Origin: Thermaerobacter marianensis DSM 12885
GTDB lineage: Bacteria > Bacillota > Sulfobacillia > Thermaerobacterales > Thermaerobacteraceae
Assembly (NCBI RefSeq): GCF_000184705.1
Contig: NC_014831.1
Location: forward strand, 930,001 to 994,000
Reading direction: 5' to 3'
DNA length: 64,000 nt
Part shown: positions 8,597 through 18,028 of the stretch, one piece after another
Layout of the letters: the number at the start of each line of letters is the position of its first letter
Position numbering within the stretch: position 1 is the stretch's first letter
Position numbers and translations under genes: made by a program
Notes under the pieces: model-generated
The model's database searches: none
Told to the model about the DNA's origin: nothing
The model's input: only the letters and a program-made list of their open reading frames with translations

Positions 8597-9166
8597 GTGG
8601 GGTGGATGTGGTGGATCCCGGTCGCAGCCTACCTAGTCGGCGGGATTCTGCCCGGCGAGTACCTGGTGCGGTGGCGACGCGGCGCCTCGCCCCGGGAACT
8701 GGGGGACGAACCCGGCACGGCGGGCACCTGGCGCCAGGCCGGTGCCGCCGCCGGGCTGGCCGTGTTCGCCTTCGACTTCGCCAAGGGGCTCCTGCCCGTC
8801 TGGCTGGCCGACCGCCTGGGGGCCGGCGGGTGGCTGCTGGTGGCGACGGCCGTCGCGCCGGTGGCTGGCCACAACTGGCCGCTGCAGCGGGGCTTCCGTC
8901 CTGGCGGCCGGGGGCTGGCCAGCGCCATCGGCGTCACCGTCTACCTGGCACCCCGGGCCCTGATCCCCGCCCTACTCGTGGGCTGCGTGGTGGCCTTGTG
9001 GCGGCGGCGCACCCCGTGGGTGGGGATCGTGGGGTTTCCCCTGGGGCTGGCCGCCATGCCGCTGGCGGGAACGCCGGGGGAACGGGTCGTGGCCGCCCTG
9101 GCCGCCATGCTAACCGTCGGGCTGCGGTACTTGCAGTGGACGCGCCACCGGGGGCGGTGGATCTAG
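8597..9166 (+). CDS. PlsY-like glycerol-3-phosphate acyltransferase family membrane protein
   Basis: A 189-residue protein with about five hydrophobic segments. It keeps two PlsY motifs: FDFAKGLLPV (DxxKG) and GHNWPLQRGFRPGGRGLASAIG (GH plus glycine-rich loop). The first PlsY motif, normally GSGNPGATN, is replaced by EPGTAGTWRQAG, so it is a divergent member that may use a different acyl donor or substrate. PlsY itself transfers acyl from acyl-phosphate to glycerol-3-phosphate at the start of phospholipid synthesis. GTG 8597 is preceded by GAGGAGGAG with seven-base spacing. Confidence 0.75.
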   Translation: MGWMWWIPVAAYLVGGILPGEYLVRWRRGASPRELGDEPGTAGTWRQAGAAAGLAVFAFDFAKGLLPVWLADRLGAGGWLLVATAVAPVAGHNWPLQRGFRPGGRGLASAIGVTVYLAPRALIPALLVGCVVALWRRRTPWVGIVGFPLGLAAMPLAGTPGERVVAALAAMLTVGLRYLQWTRHRGRWI

Positions 9167-9252
9167 GTGCGGGGGCCGGTCCCGCCCTGCCGTCGCCCCG
9201 GCCCGTGCCTGCCGCATGCCGCCGGGTCAAGGGTTTGCTACGGGTCCGGGGC

Positions 9253-9281
9253 TTGACGATGGAACACCTGTTCTGTAATAT
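9253..9281 (+). promoter_or_regulatory. Sigma-A-type promoter of the repair operon
   Basis: TTGACG (9253-9258), a 17-base spacer and TAATAT (9276-9281). Transcription would start near 9288, about 120 bases upstream of the SbcD/YhaO-like gene. The spacer contains the LexA-type palindrome listed separately. Confidence 0.75.
9262..9273. promoter_or_regulatory. LexA (DinR)-type SOS box
   Basis: GAACACCTGTTC is an exact match to the Bacillota LexA core GAAC-N4-GTTC. It occupies the promoter spacer, so bound LexA would block RNA polymerase. The genes downstream are DNA-break repair genes, which supports the reading. Confidence 0.75.
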
Positions 9282-9408
9282 GTAACCAGCTCCCGTTTTT
9301 CCAGGCGAACCGGACGAACCGGACCCATCGCGACGGTCGCCGTGGCCCGGCCGCGCCGCGTCAACGCTGCGGCAGGGCCGGCTCATGCCCGCCGAGGGGG
9401 GACAAGTT

Positions 9409-10548
9409 TTGTTCCGCATCCTTCACCTGGCCGACCTCCATCTGGGCTGGAAACCGGCCTTCATGCCCCCGGACCGGGCCGTGGAACGCCAGCGCCGGCG
9501 GGACCGCCTGCTGGCCCGGGCCGTGGACTATGCCCTCGATCCGACCAACGGCGTGCGCCTGGTCCTGATCGCGGGCGACCTCTTCGAAACCCACCGGCCC
9601 GACACGGCGCTGGTGGCCGAGGTGGTGGGCCAGCTGCGCCGCCTGGAAAGCGGCGGCGTCCCCGTCGTCACCGTGCCGGGGAACCACGACGAGATCACCT
9701 ACCACGATTCGGTGTACCGGACCCACGGGTCGTCGTGGCCGGGCGTGCTGGTGCAGAATCCGCTGCCCGACCACGTGGTGACGCTGGCGATCGGCGACAC
9801 CCCCGTCCACATCTACAGCCTGGCCTATACCGGCGGCGTGACGCCCGCCGGCGTGCCGCTGCGGGACTTTCCCCGGCGGGACGAACCCGGCCTCCACGTG
9901 GCGGTCTTCCACGGCACCCTGGGCGACTGGGGCGGGGACCGGTGCCTGGCGCTGGACCGCGATGCCCTGGGCCGGGCGGGGTACGACTACGTGGCGCTGG
10001 GGCACATCCACCAGGCGCAGGAGGAGACGCTGGGTCGCACCCGGGTCGCCTACGCCGGGGCGGCGGAAGGGAAGGGGTTCGACGACCCCGGCACCCGAGC
10101 GTGGACCCTGGTCGAGGTGGAGCCCGGCCGGGGCGTGGTGGGATTGCGGCGGGTGCCGGTGGACGTGCAGGTGGTGGATACGGTCACGGTGGACGCAGGT
10201 CGGTTCGCTTCCGCCGAGGAACTGCGGGCTTACCTTGAAGGTGTGGCCCCGCCGGACGCCATCCTCCGGGTGCGCCTGGAGGGAATCCCGGCGTTCTCCG
10301 TGGACCCCGATGCGCTGCAGGTGGAACTGGGCAGCCGGTTCTTCTACGTCGAGGTGGACGACGCCACGGAGCCGGTGACCCGGGAGCAGCTGGCCGCCTG
10401 GGCCACGGAACCCACGATCCTGGGACTGTTCGTCCGGCGCCTGCAAGAGGAGATCGAAGGGGCAGTCGATGCGCGGCAGCGGCGGATCGCCGAGCGAGCC
10501 CTGCGCCTGGGCATCCGGGCGTTGCTACGGGAGGGATCGGGCCGGTGA
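9409..10548 (+). CDS. SbcD/YhaO-like DNA repair exonuclease (metallophosphoesterase)
   Basis: A 379-residue Mre11/SbcD-type nuclease subunit with the calcineurin-like metal motifs in order: ILHLADLHLG, AGDLFE, VPGNHDE, VFHG and GHIHQ. Such subunits pair with an SbcC/Rad50/YhaN ATPase to process DNA ends and hairpins. TTG 9409 was chosen because AGGGGG lies eight bases upstream and it gives the usual N-terminus LFRILHLADLHLG; ATG 9385 is a weaker alternative. The stop overlaps the next start by 4 bases (GTGA), so it is translationally coupled to the ATPase gene. First gene of the predicted SOS-controlled operon with addB and addA. Confidence 0.92.
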   Translation: MFRILHLADLHLGWKPAFMPPDRAVERQRRRDRLLARAVDYALDPTNGVRLVLIAGDLFETHRPDTALVAEVVGQLRRLESGGVPVVTVPGNHDEITYHDSVYRTHGSSWPGVLVQNPLPDHVVTLAIGDTPVHIYSLAYTGGVTPAGVPLRDFPRRDEPGLHVAVFHGTLGDWGGDRCLALDRDALGRAGYDYVALGHIHQAQEETLGRTRVAYAGAAEGKGFDDPGTRAWTLVEVEPGRGVVGLRRVPVDVQVVDTVTVDAGRFASAEELRAYLEGVAPPDAILRVRLEGIPAFSVDPDALQVELGSRFFYVEVDDATEPVTREQLAAWATEPTILGLFVRRLQEEIEGAVDARQRRIAERALRLGIRALLREGSGR

Positions 10549-13500
10549 GGGACGGGGAAGGCGTGGTGGGCCAGCCGGTGACGCAGGCCGGTACCCGGGA
10601 CGGCCGTCCTGTGGAAGCCGGTGCCGCCACGGACGGTGGGGGTACCGGGCCTGTGGCCGGGGGTCCCCGCGTCACATGGCACCGCCTGGTGCTCCGGGGT
10701 TTCGGCCCGTTCCAAGGCACCGTGGCGTTCCGGTTCCCCGAGGGATTGTCCCACTGGGTGGCGCCCAACGAGACGGGCAAGTCCACCTTGGTGGCGGGGT
10801 TGGTGGCCGTGCTCTTCGGCCTTCCCGGAGGGAACGATCCGGTGCGCTTTGGCCAGGCGCGGTACCGGCACTGGGGGGGAGCGCCCCGGTTCGAAGGGGA
10901 ACTGGAGTTCACCGGGACCGACGGCCGTGCTTACCGGATCGAGCGGGACTTCGCCACCCACAAGGTTCGGCTGCTGCGCCTGGACCCCCAGGGGCCCATC
11001 CAGGTGTGGGCCGGCACCCACAATCCCGGCAGCAGCCGCTCGACGCCCGGGTACGAAGACGCCATCCGCCACCTGGTGGGGGTGGGTTCCCGCACCCTGA
11101 TGCTGGAGACGTTCCTCCTGCAGCAGCCGGTGGCGGTTTCGGAAGCCGGTGACCGGAAGCCCGGCCTGCCGGCCGAGGTCCAGCAGATGGTGGCGGGAGC
11201 CGGCGGCCGGTCGCCGGCTCAGGCGGCCGAATTCTTGACCGAGGCGATCAAGCGGCTGACCCGCCAGACCCGGGACCTGGGCGTCTCCGGCTCGAACCAG
11301 CGTCACGACCGGGCCATCGAGCAGCTGGACCAAAAGATCCAGGAACTCGAAGCCCGCATCGCCCGGGAGCGGGAGGCGGCCGACAACCTGGAACTGGTGC
11401 GCCGCCAGCTGGCCGAGATCACCAAGGGGAGGAGCGAAGCCGACCGGCAGCTGCGGCTCGCCCGGCAGCGCCGGGAGGCGTGGGTCGACTGGCGCCGCCG
11501 GGTCGAGCGGTACCTGGACCGGGCCCGCCAGCGCGCCAGCATGGAGCAGGCCGCCCAGCGGGCCCAGCGCCTCCGGCTGGAAATGGACCGTCTAGACCAA
11601 GAGGAAGAGCGGGAATGGCCGGGTTGGGCTGCCCTGGCCGGTGAGAACGGGGAAGACCCGGGGGCTGCCCTCCAGCGGTTGCTGGAACTCGAGCAGGCCG
11701 CCGCGGCCCGGAAGGAACAGCGGGAAGCCGCCCGTCGAAAGCAGCGACAGGCGACCGCCCGGTCGCTGCTGGCCGTATGGTTCCGGTACCGGTTTCTCGC
11801 CCAGGCCGCCGGCGCGCTGGACCGCCTCAGCGAGCGGGTTCCCCGGCTGGCCACCGCCACGCCCGAGGAACTGGAACGGCTCCGGGACGCGCCCCGGCGG
11901 GAGGCGGAGCTGGCCCGCCAGGTGGCCCTGCTGGAAGGTGAGCTTCGCGCCCGGGAGGCGGCGTTGCGGGACTGGCAGGCAGAGGCCGAGGCCCTGGACG
12001 CAGCCTACGCGGCCGTCCGCCACTGGACGGCCGAGACGGCGGCGGCCGCCGCCGAGCTGGCGGACCTGCGGGAGCGGGCAGAGCGGCAGCAAGAGGAGGC
12101 CCGGCGCCGGGAGGAGGAGAGCCGGGAGCGGCGGAAGGCTGCCCGGCGCCTGGCCGTGATGGTGGCACTGCTCGCGGGGGTTGCCGTGGCGGCCGCCGGC
12201 CGGATCCTCGATCTAACCCCCTGGCTACTGCCCCTGGTGGCGGGGCTGTCCACCTTCGCCGCAGGATGGGTGGCCTGGCGCTGGGCGGGCGGTCCAGCTC
12301 AGACGGGGCCGGCCGGTGAGGACGGCGACCTCCGTGGCCGGATCCAGCAGCTCGAGGCTCGTCTCGGCCCTCTGGCCGGCGAGCCCCCGTCCCGCTTGCG
12401 GGACCTGGAGCGGCAGTTCCGGGAGTGGCGGGCCCTCCGCGACGGCCTGGAACAGCGGCGCCAGCAACTGGACCGTCAGGGGCCGGAAGAGGTCCGGACC
12501 CGGCTGGATGCGGCCCGTGCCCAGGTCCAGGCCCTTCGGCAGTGGCTTGAGCCCTTCCTGGCAGGGGCCCGGGATGCGGTCCGGGTCGCGGCCTGGTGGG
12601 AGGCGGTGAGCCGCCTGCGCCGCCGGGTCGAGGATGAGCGTGCCCAGCTGGCCCGCGAGGTGTGGGGCGCCAGACCGGACGCCGTGCCGGATCTTCCGGC
12701 CGGTGACGGTGAAGGGTGGTGGTGGGAGCGGGCCCGCCGGCTTACCGGCGATGCCGCCCTCGCAGACCTCGGCGGTCCACCGGATTCGCGGACCGTCTCG
12801 GAATTCGCGGCCTGGCTGGAGAGCGGGGAGGCTTCCGTCTGGGAGAAACCCATTGAGGAAGCGGCCCGCTGGGCGGAGCTGGCCCAACGGGCGGCGGAGT
12901 GGTGCCAGGCCCTGGAAGGCAGCTGGATCCCCGGTGACGATCCCGACCCGGCGGCGGTTCCCGCTTGGCCGCCCACCTTCTACGATCACTTGGTCCACCT
13001 GCAAGCGGCATCGGAACGGGAGGCCGCTGCGTCCGCCCAAGATGGGGAGGCGGCAGAAGCCCAGCTCGATACCCTCCAGCGGGAGCAGTCGGCCTTGCGG
13101 GAGCGGTGGCGGGAGTTGCTGGAACCGGCCGGTGGGGACCCCGCCCGGGCCCGGGAGCGGTGGCAGGCTTTCGGCGCCCACCGGCAACGGCGCAGGGAGT
13201 TGGAGAAGCAGCTGGAAGGCGTTCTGACGGCCTGGGGAGTGGCTGACGCCGATGCCCTGGCGATCCGGGTGCAGCAGGCCGCCGACGCTGCCACCGTCGA
13301 CCTGAAGGCGATCCACGACCTTGCCGAGCGCTTCCCCGAATTGCCGGCCGACGACCTGGAGCCGGCCCGGGCGGTCGAGGCCCTTGCGCAACTGGACGTG
13401 GAGATCGAGGCGCTCGAAACCCAGCTGAACCGGCTTGAGGAGGAGTTACGGGAGCTGTCGCGACGGGAGGCCGGATACCTGCAGCGGGAGCCCGTCAACG

Positions 13501-14111
13501 TCGCTCAGGCGGAGCTGGAGCTGCGCGCCTTGCGGGCGGAACGGCAAGGCCTCCAGGACGAGCTCGACGCCCTGGTCCTGGCGTACCGGCACCTCAAGGA
13601 GGCCCAGGTGGAATTCCAAGCCACTTACCGCCAGCGCCTGGAGGAGGCCGCCAGCCGCTACTTCGCCCGCTTGACGGGCCGTCCCGGACGGCGGGTGGCC
13701 CTTGACGACGGGTTCCACATCACCGTGCGGGAGCCCGACGGGACGCCGGTGGTGCTGGAACAGCTGAGCCAGGGCACGCGGGATCAACTGGTCTGGGCCT
13801 TGCGGGTCGCCGTGGCCGACCTGCTCGCCGGGGACGTCAACGTGCCCTTCGTGCTGGACGACCCCTTCGCCCACTGGGACGATGGGCGACTGGAGGAAGG
13901 TCGCCAGATCGTCACGGCCCTGGCCCGCGACCGGCAGGTCATCGTGCTGTCCCACCGGCCCGCTCTGCGGAGCTGGGGCGAGCCCGTGGCCATCGACGGT
14001 GTCGCCGCGGCCGGTTCGTCCGCGGGTGGGATCGCCGAGGCGCCACCCGGCGGCGAGGCGGAGGCGGCGGCCGCCCTGGCACCCGGCCGCGAGGAAGGGG
14101 AGCGGCCATGA
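10545..14111 (+). CDS. YhaN/SbcC-like AAA-family ATPase
   Basis: A 1188-residue SMC-like ATPase. Walker A APNETGKST is at residues 73-81 and, near the C-terminus, LSQGTRDQLVWAL (signature) and VPFVLDDPF (Walker B) complete the split ABC-type head. Long coiled coils rich in Arg, Glu and Gln lie between. Instead of the CxxC zinc hook of SbcC/Rad50 the middle has a hydrophobic hairpin (about residues 537-580), as in B. subtilis YhaN, so membrane attachment or hydrophobic dimerisation is possible. It begins at GTG 10545 overlapping the nuclease stop, and its own stop overlaps addB by 4 bases (ATGA). Confidence 0.9.
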   Translation: MRDGEGVVGQPVTQAGTRDGRPVEAGAATDGGGTGPVAGGPRVTWHRLVLRGFGPFQGTVAFRFPEGLSHWVAPNETGKSTLVAGLVAVLFGLPGGNDPVRFGQARYRHWGGAPRFEGELEFTGTDGRAYRIERDFATHKVRLLRLDPQGPIQVWAGTHNPGSSRSTPGYEDAIRHLVGVGSRTLMLETFLLQQPVAVSEAGDRKPGLPAEVQQMVAGAGGRSPAQAAEFLTEAIKRLTRQTRDLGVSGSNQRHDRAIEQLDQKIQELEARIAREREAADNLELVRRQLAEITKGRSEADRQLRLARQRREAWVDWRRRVERYLDRARQRASMEQAAQRAQRLRLEMDRLDQEEEREWPGWAALAGENGEDPGAALQRLLELEQAAAARKEQREAARRKQRQATARSLLAVWFRYRFLAQAAGALDRLSERVPRLATATPEELERLRDAPRREAELARQVALLEGELRAREAALRDWQAEAEALDAAYAAVRHWTAETAAAAAELADLRERAERQQEEARRREEESRERRKAARRLAVMVALLAGVAVAAAGRILDLTPWLLPLVAGLSTFAAGWVAWRWAGGPAQTGPAGEDGDLRGRIQQLEARLGPLAGEPPSRLRDLERQFREWRALRDGLEQRRQQLDRQGPEEVRTRLDAARAQVQALRQWLEPFLAGARDAVRVAAWWEAVSRLRRRVEDERAQLAREVWGARPDAVPDLPAGDGEGWWWERARRLTGDAALADLGGPPDSRTVSEFAAWLESGEASVWEKPIEEAARWAELAQRAAEWCQALEGSWIPGDDPDPAAVPAWPPTFYDHLVHLQAASEREAAASAQDGEAAEAQLDTLQREQSALRERWRELLEPAGGDPARARERWQAFGAHRQRRRELEKQLEGVLTAWGVADADALAIRVQQAADAATVDLKAIHDLAERFPELPADDLEPARAVEALAQLDVEIEALETQLNRLEEELRELSRREAGYLQREPVNVAQAELELRALRAERQGLQDELDALVLAYRHLKEAQVEFQATYRQRLEEAASRYFARLTGRPGRRVALDDGFHITVREPDGTPVVLEQLSQGTRDQLVWALRVAVADLLAGDVNVPFVLDDPFAHWDDGRLEEGRQIVTALARDRQVIVLSHRPALRSWGEPVAIDGVAAAGSSAGGIAEAPPGGEAEAAAALAPGREEGERP

Positions 14112-17100
14112 GCCTGCGTCTCGTCCTGGGCCGGGCCGGCTCCGGCAAGACCCACCATTGCCTGTCGGCCGTCGCCCGGGAAGAGTTGCGGACCCTCGAA
14201 GGGCCACCTCTCATCCTGCTGGTTCCCGAGCAGGCCACCTTTCAGATGGAGCAGGCGCTGCTGGCCGAACTGGGCCGCCTGGCCGGACGGCGCGGGTTTG
14301 CCCGGACCCGGGTGGCCAGTTTCCAGCGGCTGGCGTGGTGGATCCAGCAGGAGGTGGGCGGGGGCACGGCCCCGCCGGTCAGCGAGCTGGGCAAGCGCCT
14401 CATCCTGCGGGCCCTGGTAACCCGGGAAGCCGGGCGCCTCAAGCTCTTCCGCCAGGTCGCGGACCGGCCCGGGTTCGTCGACCGCCTGGCCGTCACCCTG
14501 GCGGAACTGGCAGCATACGGCGTTGGACCCGAGGACTTGCGTTCCCGGTACGAGCAGATGGATCGGGCGCAGCGGGAGGGCCTGCTGGGGGTCAAGCTGC
14601 ATGATCTGGCCCTGCTCCTCCAGGCGTACCAGGAATACCTGGCCGAGCACGGCCTGGAGGACCCGGCCTACGCCTTCGACCGAGTGGCACGGCAGATCCG
14701 GGACAGCCGTTGGCTGCGGGATGCCCGCGTGTGGGTCGACGGCTTCACCGGCTTCACGACTGCCGAGCTGCGGGTCCTGGCCTCGTTGATGCGGGTGGCC
14801 CAGCGGGTCGAGGTGAGCCTGTGCCTGGACCCCGACGAAGCCCCTTGGGCGGTGCAAGGGGTGCCCGGCCCGGGGACGGCGCCGGGTGGTCCTTCAGGTA
14901 CTCCGGGAGGCGTGCGTCCCGGCCGGGACCCGGCCATGCCGGTACACCGGCCGGCAGGGAAGGGGCCCGGTGCGGGTGAGGGAAGGGACGAATCGGCCCT
15001 CTTCCACCCCACGTGGGTCACGGCGCGGCAGCTTCTGGACCTTGCCCGCCAGGAAGGGGTGGGCGTAGAACCCGCCCTCACCCTTACTGGGCGGGGACGC
15101 TCCTTGCCCCGCTTCCGCAACCCCGCCCTGGCTCATCTGGAGCGGGAGCTGTTCCAGTTCCCGGGCCGTCGCTTTCCAGGGCTGGCGGACGGCGTCACCC
15201 TGGTGGCCGCACCCGACCGGCGGGCGGAGGTGGCCGCCGCGGCCCGGGAGATGCTCCGCCTGGCCCGGGAGGAGGGGTACCGGTTCCGGGACATGGTGGT
15301 CATCGTCCGGGATCTGGAAACCTATCACGATCTGCTGGTCTCCGCGTGTGCGGAGCACGGGATCCCCCTCTTCGTCGACCGGCGCCGGCCCGTGGGGCAC
15401 CATCCGCTGATCGAGCTGGTGCGGGCGGCCCTGGAGGTGGTGGCGGGCGACTGGCCCTACGAAGCCGTCTTCCGCTACCTGAAGACCGACCTGGTACCGG
15501 TGCCGCGGGGGGCCGTCGACCGGCTGGAAAACTACGTGCTGGCCTTCGGCATCCGCGGGTCCCTGTGGTACGGCAAGGGGCGGTGGACGTGGCGCCGGCA
15601 TGACTCCCTCGAGGCCGACGAGGCGCCGCGTCCCGAGCAAGAGGCGGAGCTGGAGGCCGTCAACGGCATCCGGGACGAGGCGACGGCCCACCTGCGGCGG
15701 TTCTTCGACCGCGTCAAGTCGTCCCGCCGGCAGCCGGTGCCGGCCCGCGACCTGGCCCGGGCCCTCTACGCCTTGCTCCTGGATCTGGACATCCCGGCCC
15801 AGCTCCAGCGGTGGAGCGAGGAGGCCGAGCGGGACGGTGACCTGGAGGCCGCCCAGGAACACCTGCAGGTCTGGAATGGCGTCAGTGAGCTGCTGGAGCA
15901 GGTGGAGGCCAGCCTGCCAGAGATCCACCTCACGGCAGGCGAGTTCCTCCGCGTCCTGGAGGCGGGGATGGAGGGGTTGCGCGTCGGCCTCATCCCGCCC
16001 GGCCTGGACCAGGTGGTGGCCGGCAGCGTGGAACGTTCCCGCCACCCCAGTGCCCGGGCCGCCTTCGTGCTGGGCGCCACCGACGACGCCTTTCCCCGGC
16101 GGATCGAGGAGGACGCCATCTTCACCGACCGGGAACGGGAGGAGTTGGCCGCCGCGGGGCTGGATCTGGGCCCACCGGGCCGGGTCCGGGCGCTGCATGA
16201 GCAGTACTTCGCCTATGTCGCCTTGACCCGGGCCCGCGACCGGCTGTGGGTGAGCTACCCCTTGGGAGACGAGGAGGGCCGGGCGGTGGCACCCGCCTGG
16301 CTCACCCGGCGCATGCGGGTGCTCCTACCGGGCCTGGAGGTGAGCCCGGCGGACGTGCCGGGTCCAGAGGGGGTCGCGACGCCGGCCCAGGCCGTCGACC
16401 AGCTGGCGCGGCTCCTGGCCTGCCGCCGCCACCGGGCGGCGGATCCGGCGGGACCGGCGGCCGCCGGCGCCGGCCGGGGCACCGCGGAACCCTGGGCGGT
16501 CCTCTACCAGTGGGCCGTGACAGACCCGGACGTTCAGCCCCGGCTCCGCAAGGCGCTGGCGGCCGTGGCCTACGGCAACCACATCCCGCCACTGGGCCGG
16601 GACCTGGCTCGGCAGCTTTACGCCCGCATGGCAGGCGAGGCGTGGGAACTCCGCACCAGCGTCAGCCGCCTGGAACGGTTCGCGGCCTGTCCCTTCCAGC
16701 ACTTTGCCGCCTTCGGGCTCGGGCTGCGGGAACGGGAGGTGGGCCGGCTGGATGCCCCGCGGCTGGGCCGGGTCTACCACGCCGCGCTCAGCCTGCTGTC
16801 CCGGAAGGTCTGGGAGGCCGGCATCGACTGGGCGGACCTGAGCGAGGCGCGGCTTGAAGCCATGGTCGCCGAGTGCCTCCAGGAGATCGCCCCCCGCCTG
16901 CGAGGCGAGCTGGCCGCGGATTCGGCCTATTACGAGCACCTCTTACGGGATGCCGGGCGCATTCTCACCCGCACGGCCCTGCGGCTCGCCGAGCATGCCC
17001 GGCGCGGAACGTTCCGGCCCCTGGCGGTCGAGGCGGACTTCGGGCCGGAGGCCGGGGCCCGGCTGCCGTTCGAGCCATGGGAGCTGTCGACGGGCGAGCG

Positions 17101-18028
17101 CCTGGCCCTGCGGGGCCGGATCGACCGCATCGACGGCGCCCGGACCGAGGCGGGCCGCTGGCTGATTCGGGTCATCGACTACAAGAGCAGCAGGCGCCAG
17201 CTGCCCCTGGACCGGGTGTATCATGGCCTGTCCCTGCAGCTGCCGCTGTACCTCCTGGTGGCGACGCGGGCGGCGGCACGGCTAGGGACGCTGGACGCCG
17301 CCCAGGCGGGGGAACCGGCTCAGCCCGAAACCGGTACCGGCCCCGCTTCCGCGCCGACGCCGGACGCGGCCCCAGAGCCGGCGGCGCTGCTCTTCTTCCC
17401 GGTCCACGACCCCTACGTGGACGTGGAACGGCCCCTGACCCCGGAGGAGGCGGCCGTACGCCGCGCCATCAAGGAACTCCGCGCCGAGGGGTGGATCCTG
17501 GACGAGCCGGAGGCCGTGCGGGCCCATGACCAGCGCGAGCAGCCGGAAACGTTGATTCCCGTCGGCTTCACCAAGGGCGGAAAGCTCCAGTGGTGGTCGA
17601 AGGTCCTCAGCGCCGCCCAGTTCGAGGCCCTGTTCCGGCACGTGGAGGAGCGGGTCAGGGGCATGGCGGAGGCCATGCTCCAAGGCCGGGCGGAGGTGGC
17701 ACCGTACCGGTTCAGGAAGGAGTCGCCGTGTGCCGATTGTGCCTTCAAGGCCCTTTGCCAGTTCGATCCCTACATCCCCGGCAACGGCTATCGCGTGCTT
17801 CAAGCCATGAAGCCGGCGGAATTCTGGGACCGGCTGCGGCAAGAAGGCAAGCTAAGGGCACTGCCGCGGGAAACGGGCGGAACGGCGGGCGGGACCGCGC
17901 CGGTTGGACCACCCGCGGCGCCGGTTGGACCATTCCCGGCGGGATACGGGTCCAGGGTGACGGGAGCATACCCTGGGCCTGCCGGCGAGCCTGCAGGGGA
18001 AGGGGGTGCGCCGCGTGACGGTGCCTGA
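14108..18028 (+). CDS. addB: ATP-dependent helicase/nuclease subunit B
   Basis: A 1306-residue AddB subunit of the AddAB helicase-nuclease, which resects double-strand breaks and loads RecA. The N-terminal Walker A (GRAGSGKT) is present. The C-terminal RecB-type nuclease domain has GRIDRIDG and VIDYKSS. The four iron-sulfur cysteines are C861, C1208, C1211 and C1217, with the C-x2-C-x5-C ending known from B. subtilis AddB. It is about 140 residues longer than the B. subtilis protein owing to Gly/Pro-rich inserts near residues 255-300, 735-795 and 1060-1090 and an Ala/Gly/Pro tail. The start overlaps the YhaN stop; the end overlaps addA. Confidence 0.96.
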   Translation: MSLRLVLGRAGSGKTHHCLSAVAREELRTLEGPPLILLVPEQATFQMEQALLAELGRLAGRRGFARTRVASFQRLAWWIQQEVGGGTAPPVSELGKRLILRALVTREAGRLKLFRQVADRPGFVDRLAVTLAELAAYGVGPEDLRSRYEQMDRAQREGLLGVKLHDLALLLQAYQEYLAEHGLEDPAYAFDRVARQIRDSRWLRDARVWVDGFTGFTTAELRVLASLMRVAQRVEVSLCLDPDEAPWAVQGVPGPGTAPGGPSGTPGGVRPGRDPAMPVHRPAGKGPGAGEGRDESALFHPTWVTARQLLDLARQEGVGVEPALTLTGRGRSLPRFRNPALAHLERELFQFPGRRFPGLADGVTLVAAPDRRAEVAAAAREMLRLAREEGYRFRDMVVIVRDLETYHDLLVSACAEHGIPLFVDRRRPVGHHPLIELVRAALEVVAGDWPYEAVFRYLKTDLVPVPRGAVDRLENYVLAFGIRGSLWYGKGRWTWRRHDSLEADEAPRPEQEAELEAVNGIRDEATAHLRRFFDRVKSSRRQPVPARDLARALYALLLDLDIPAQLQRWSEEAERDGDLEAAQEHLQVWNGVSELLEQVEASLPEIHLTAGEFLRVLEAGMEGLRVGLIPPGLDQVVAGSVERSRHPSARAAFVLGATDDAFPRRIEEDAIFTDREREELAAAGLDLGPPGRVRALHEQYFAYVALTRARDRLWVSYPLGDEEGRAVAPAWLTRRMRVLLPGLEVSPADVPGPEGVATPAQAVDQLARLLACRRHRAADPAGPAAAGAGRGTAEPWAVLYQWAVTDPDVQPRLRKALAAVAYGNHIPPLGRDLARQLYARMAGEAWELRTSVSRLERFAACPFQHFAAFGLGLREREVGRLDAPRLGRVYHAALSLLSRKVWEAGIDWADLSEARLEAMVAECLQEIAPRLRGELAADSAYYEHLLRDAGRILTRTALRLAEHARRGTFRPLAVEADFGPEAGARLPFEPWELSTGERLALRGRIDRIDGARTEAGRWLIRVIDYKSSRRQLPLDRVYHGLSLQLPLYLLVATRAAARLGTLDAAQAGEPAQPETGTGPASAPTPDAAPEPAALLFFPVHDPYVDVERPLTPEEAAVRRAIKELRAEGWILDEPEAVRAHDQREQPETLIPVGFTKGGKLQWWSKVLSAAQFEALFRHVEERVRGMAEAMLQGRAEVAPYRFRKESPCADCAFKALCQFDPYIPGNGYRVLQAMKPAEFWDRLRQEGKLRALPRETGGTAGGTAPVGPPAAPVGPFPAGYGSRVTGAYPGPAGEPAGEGGAPRDGA

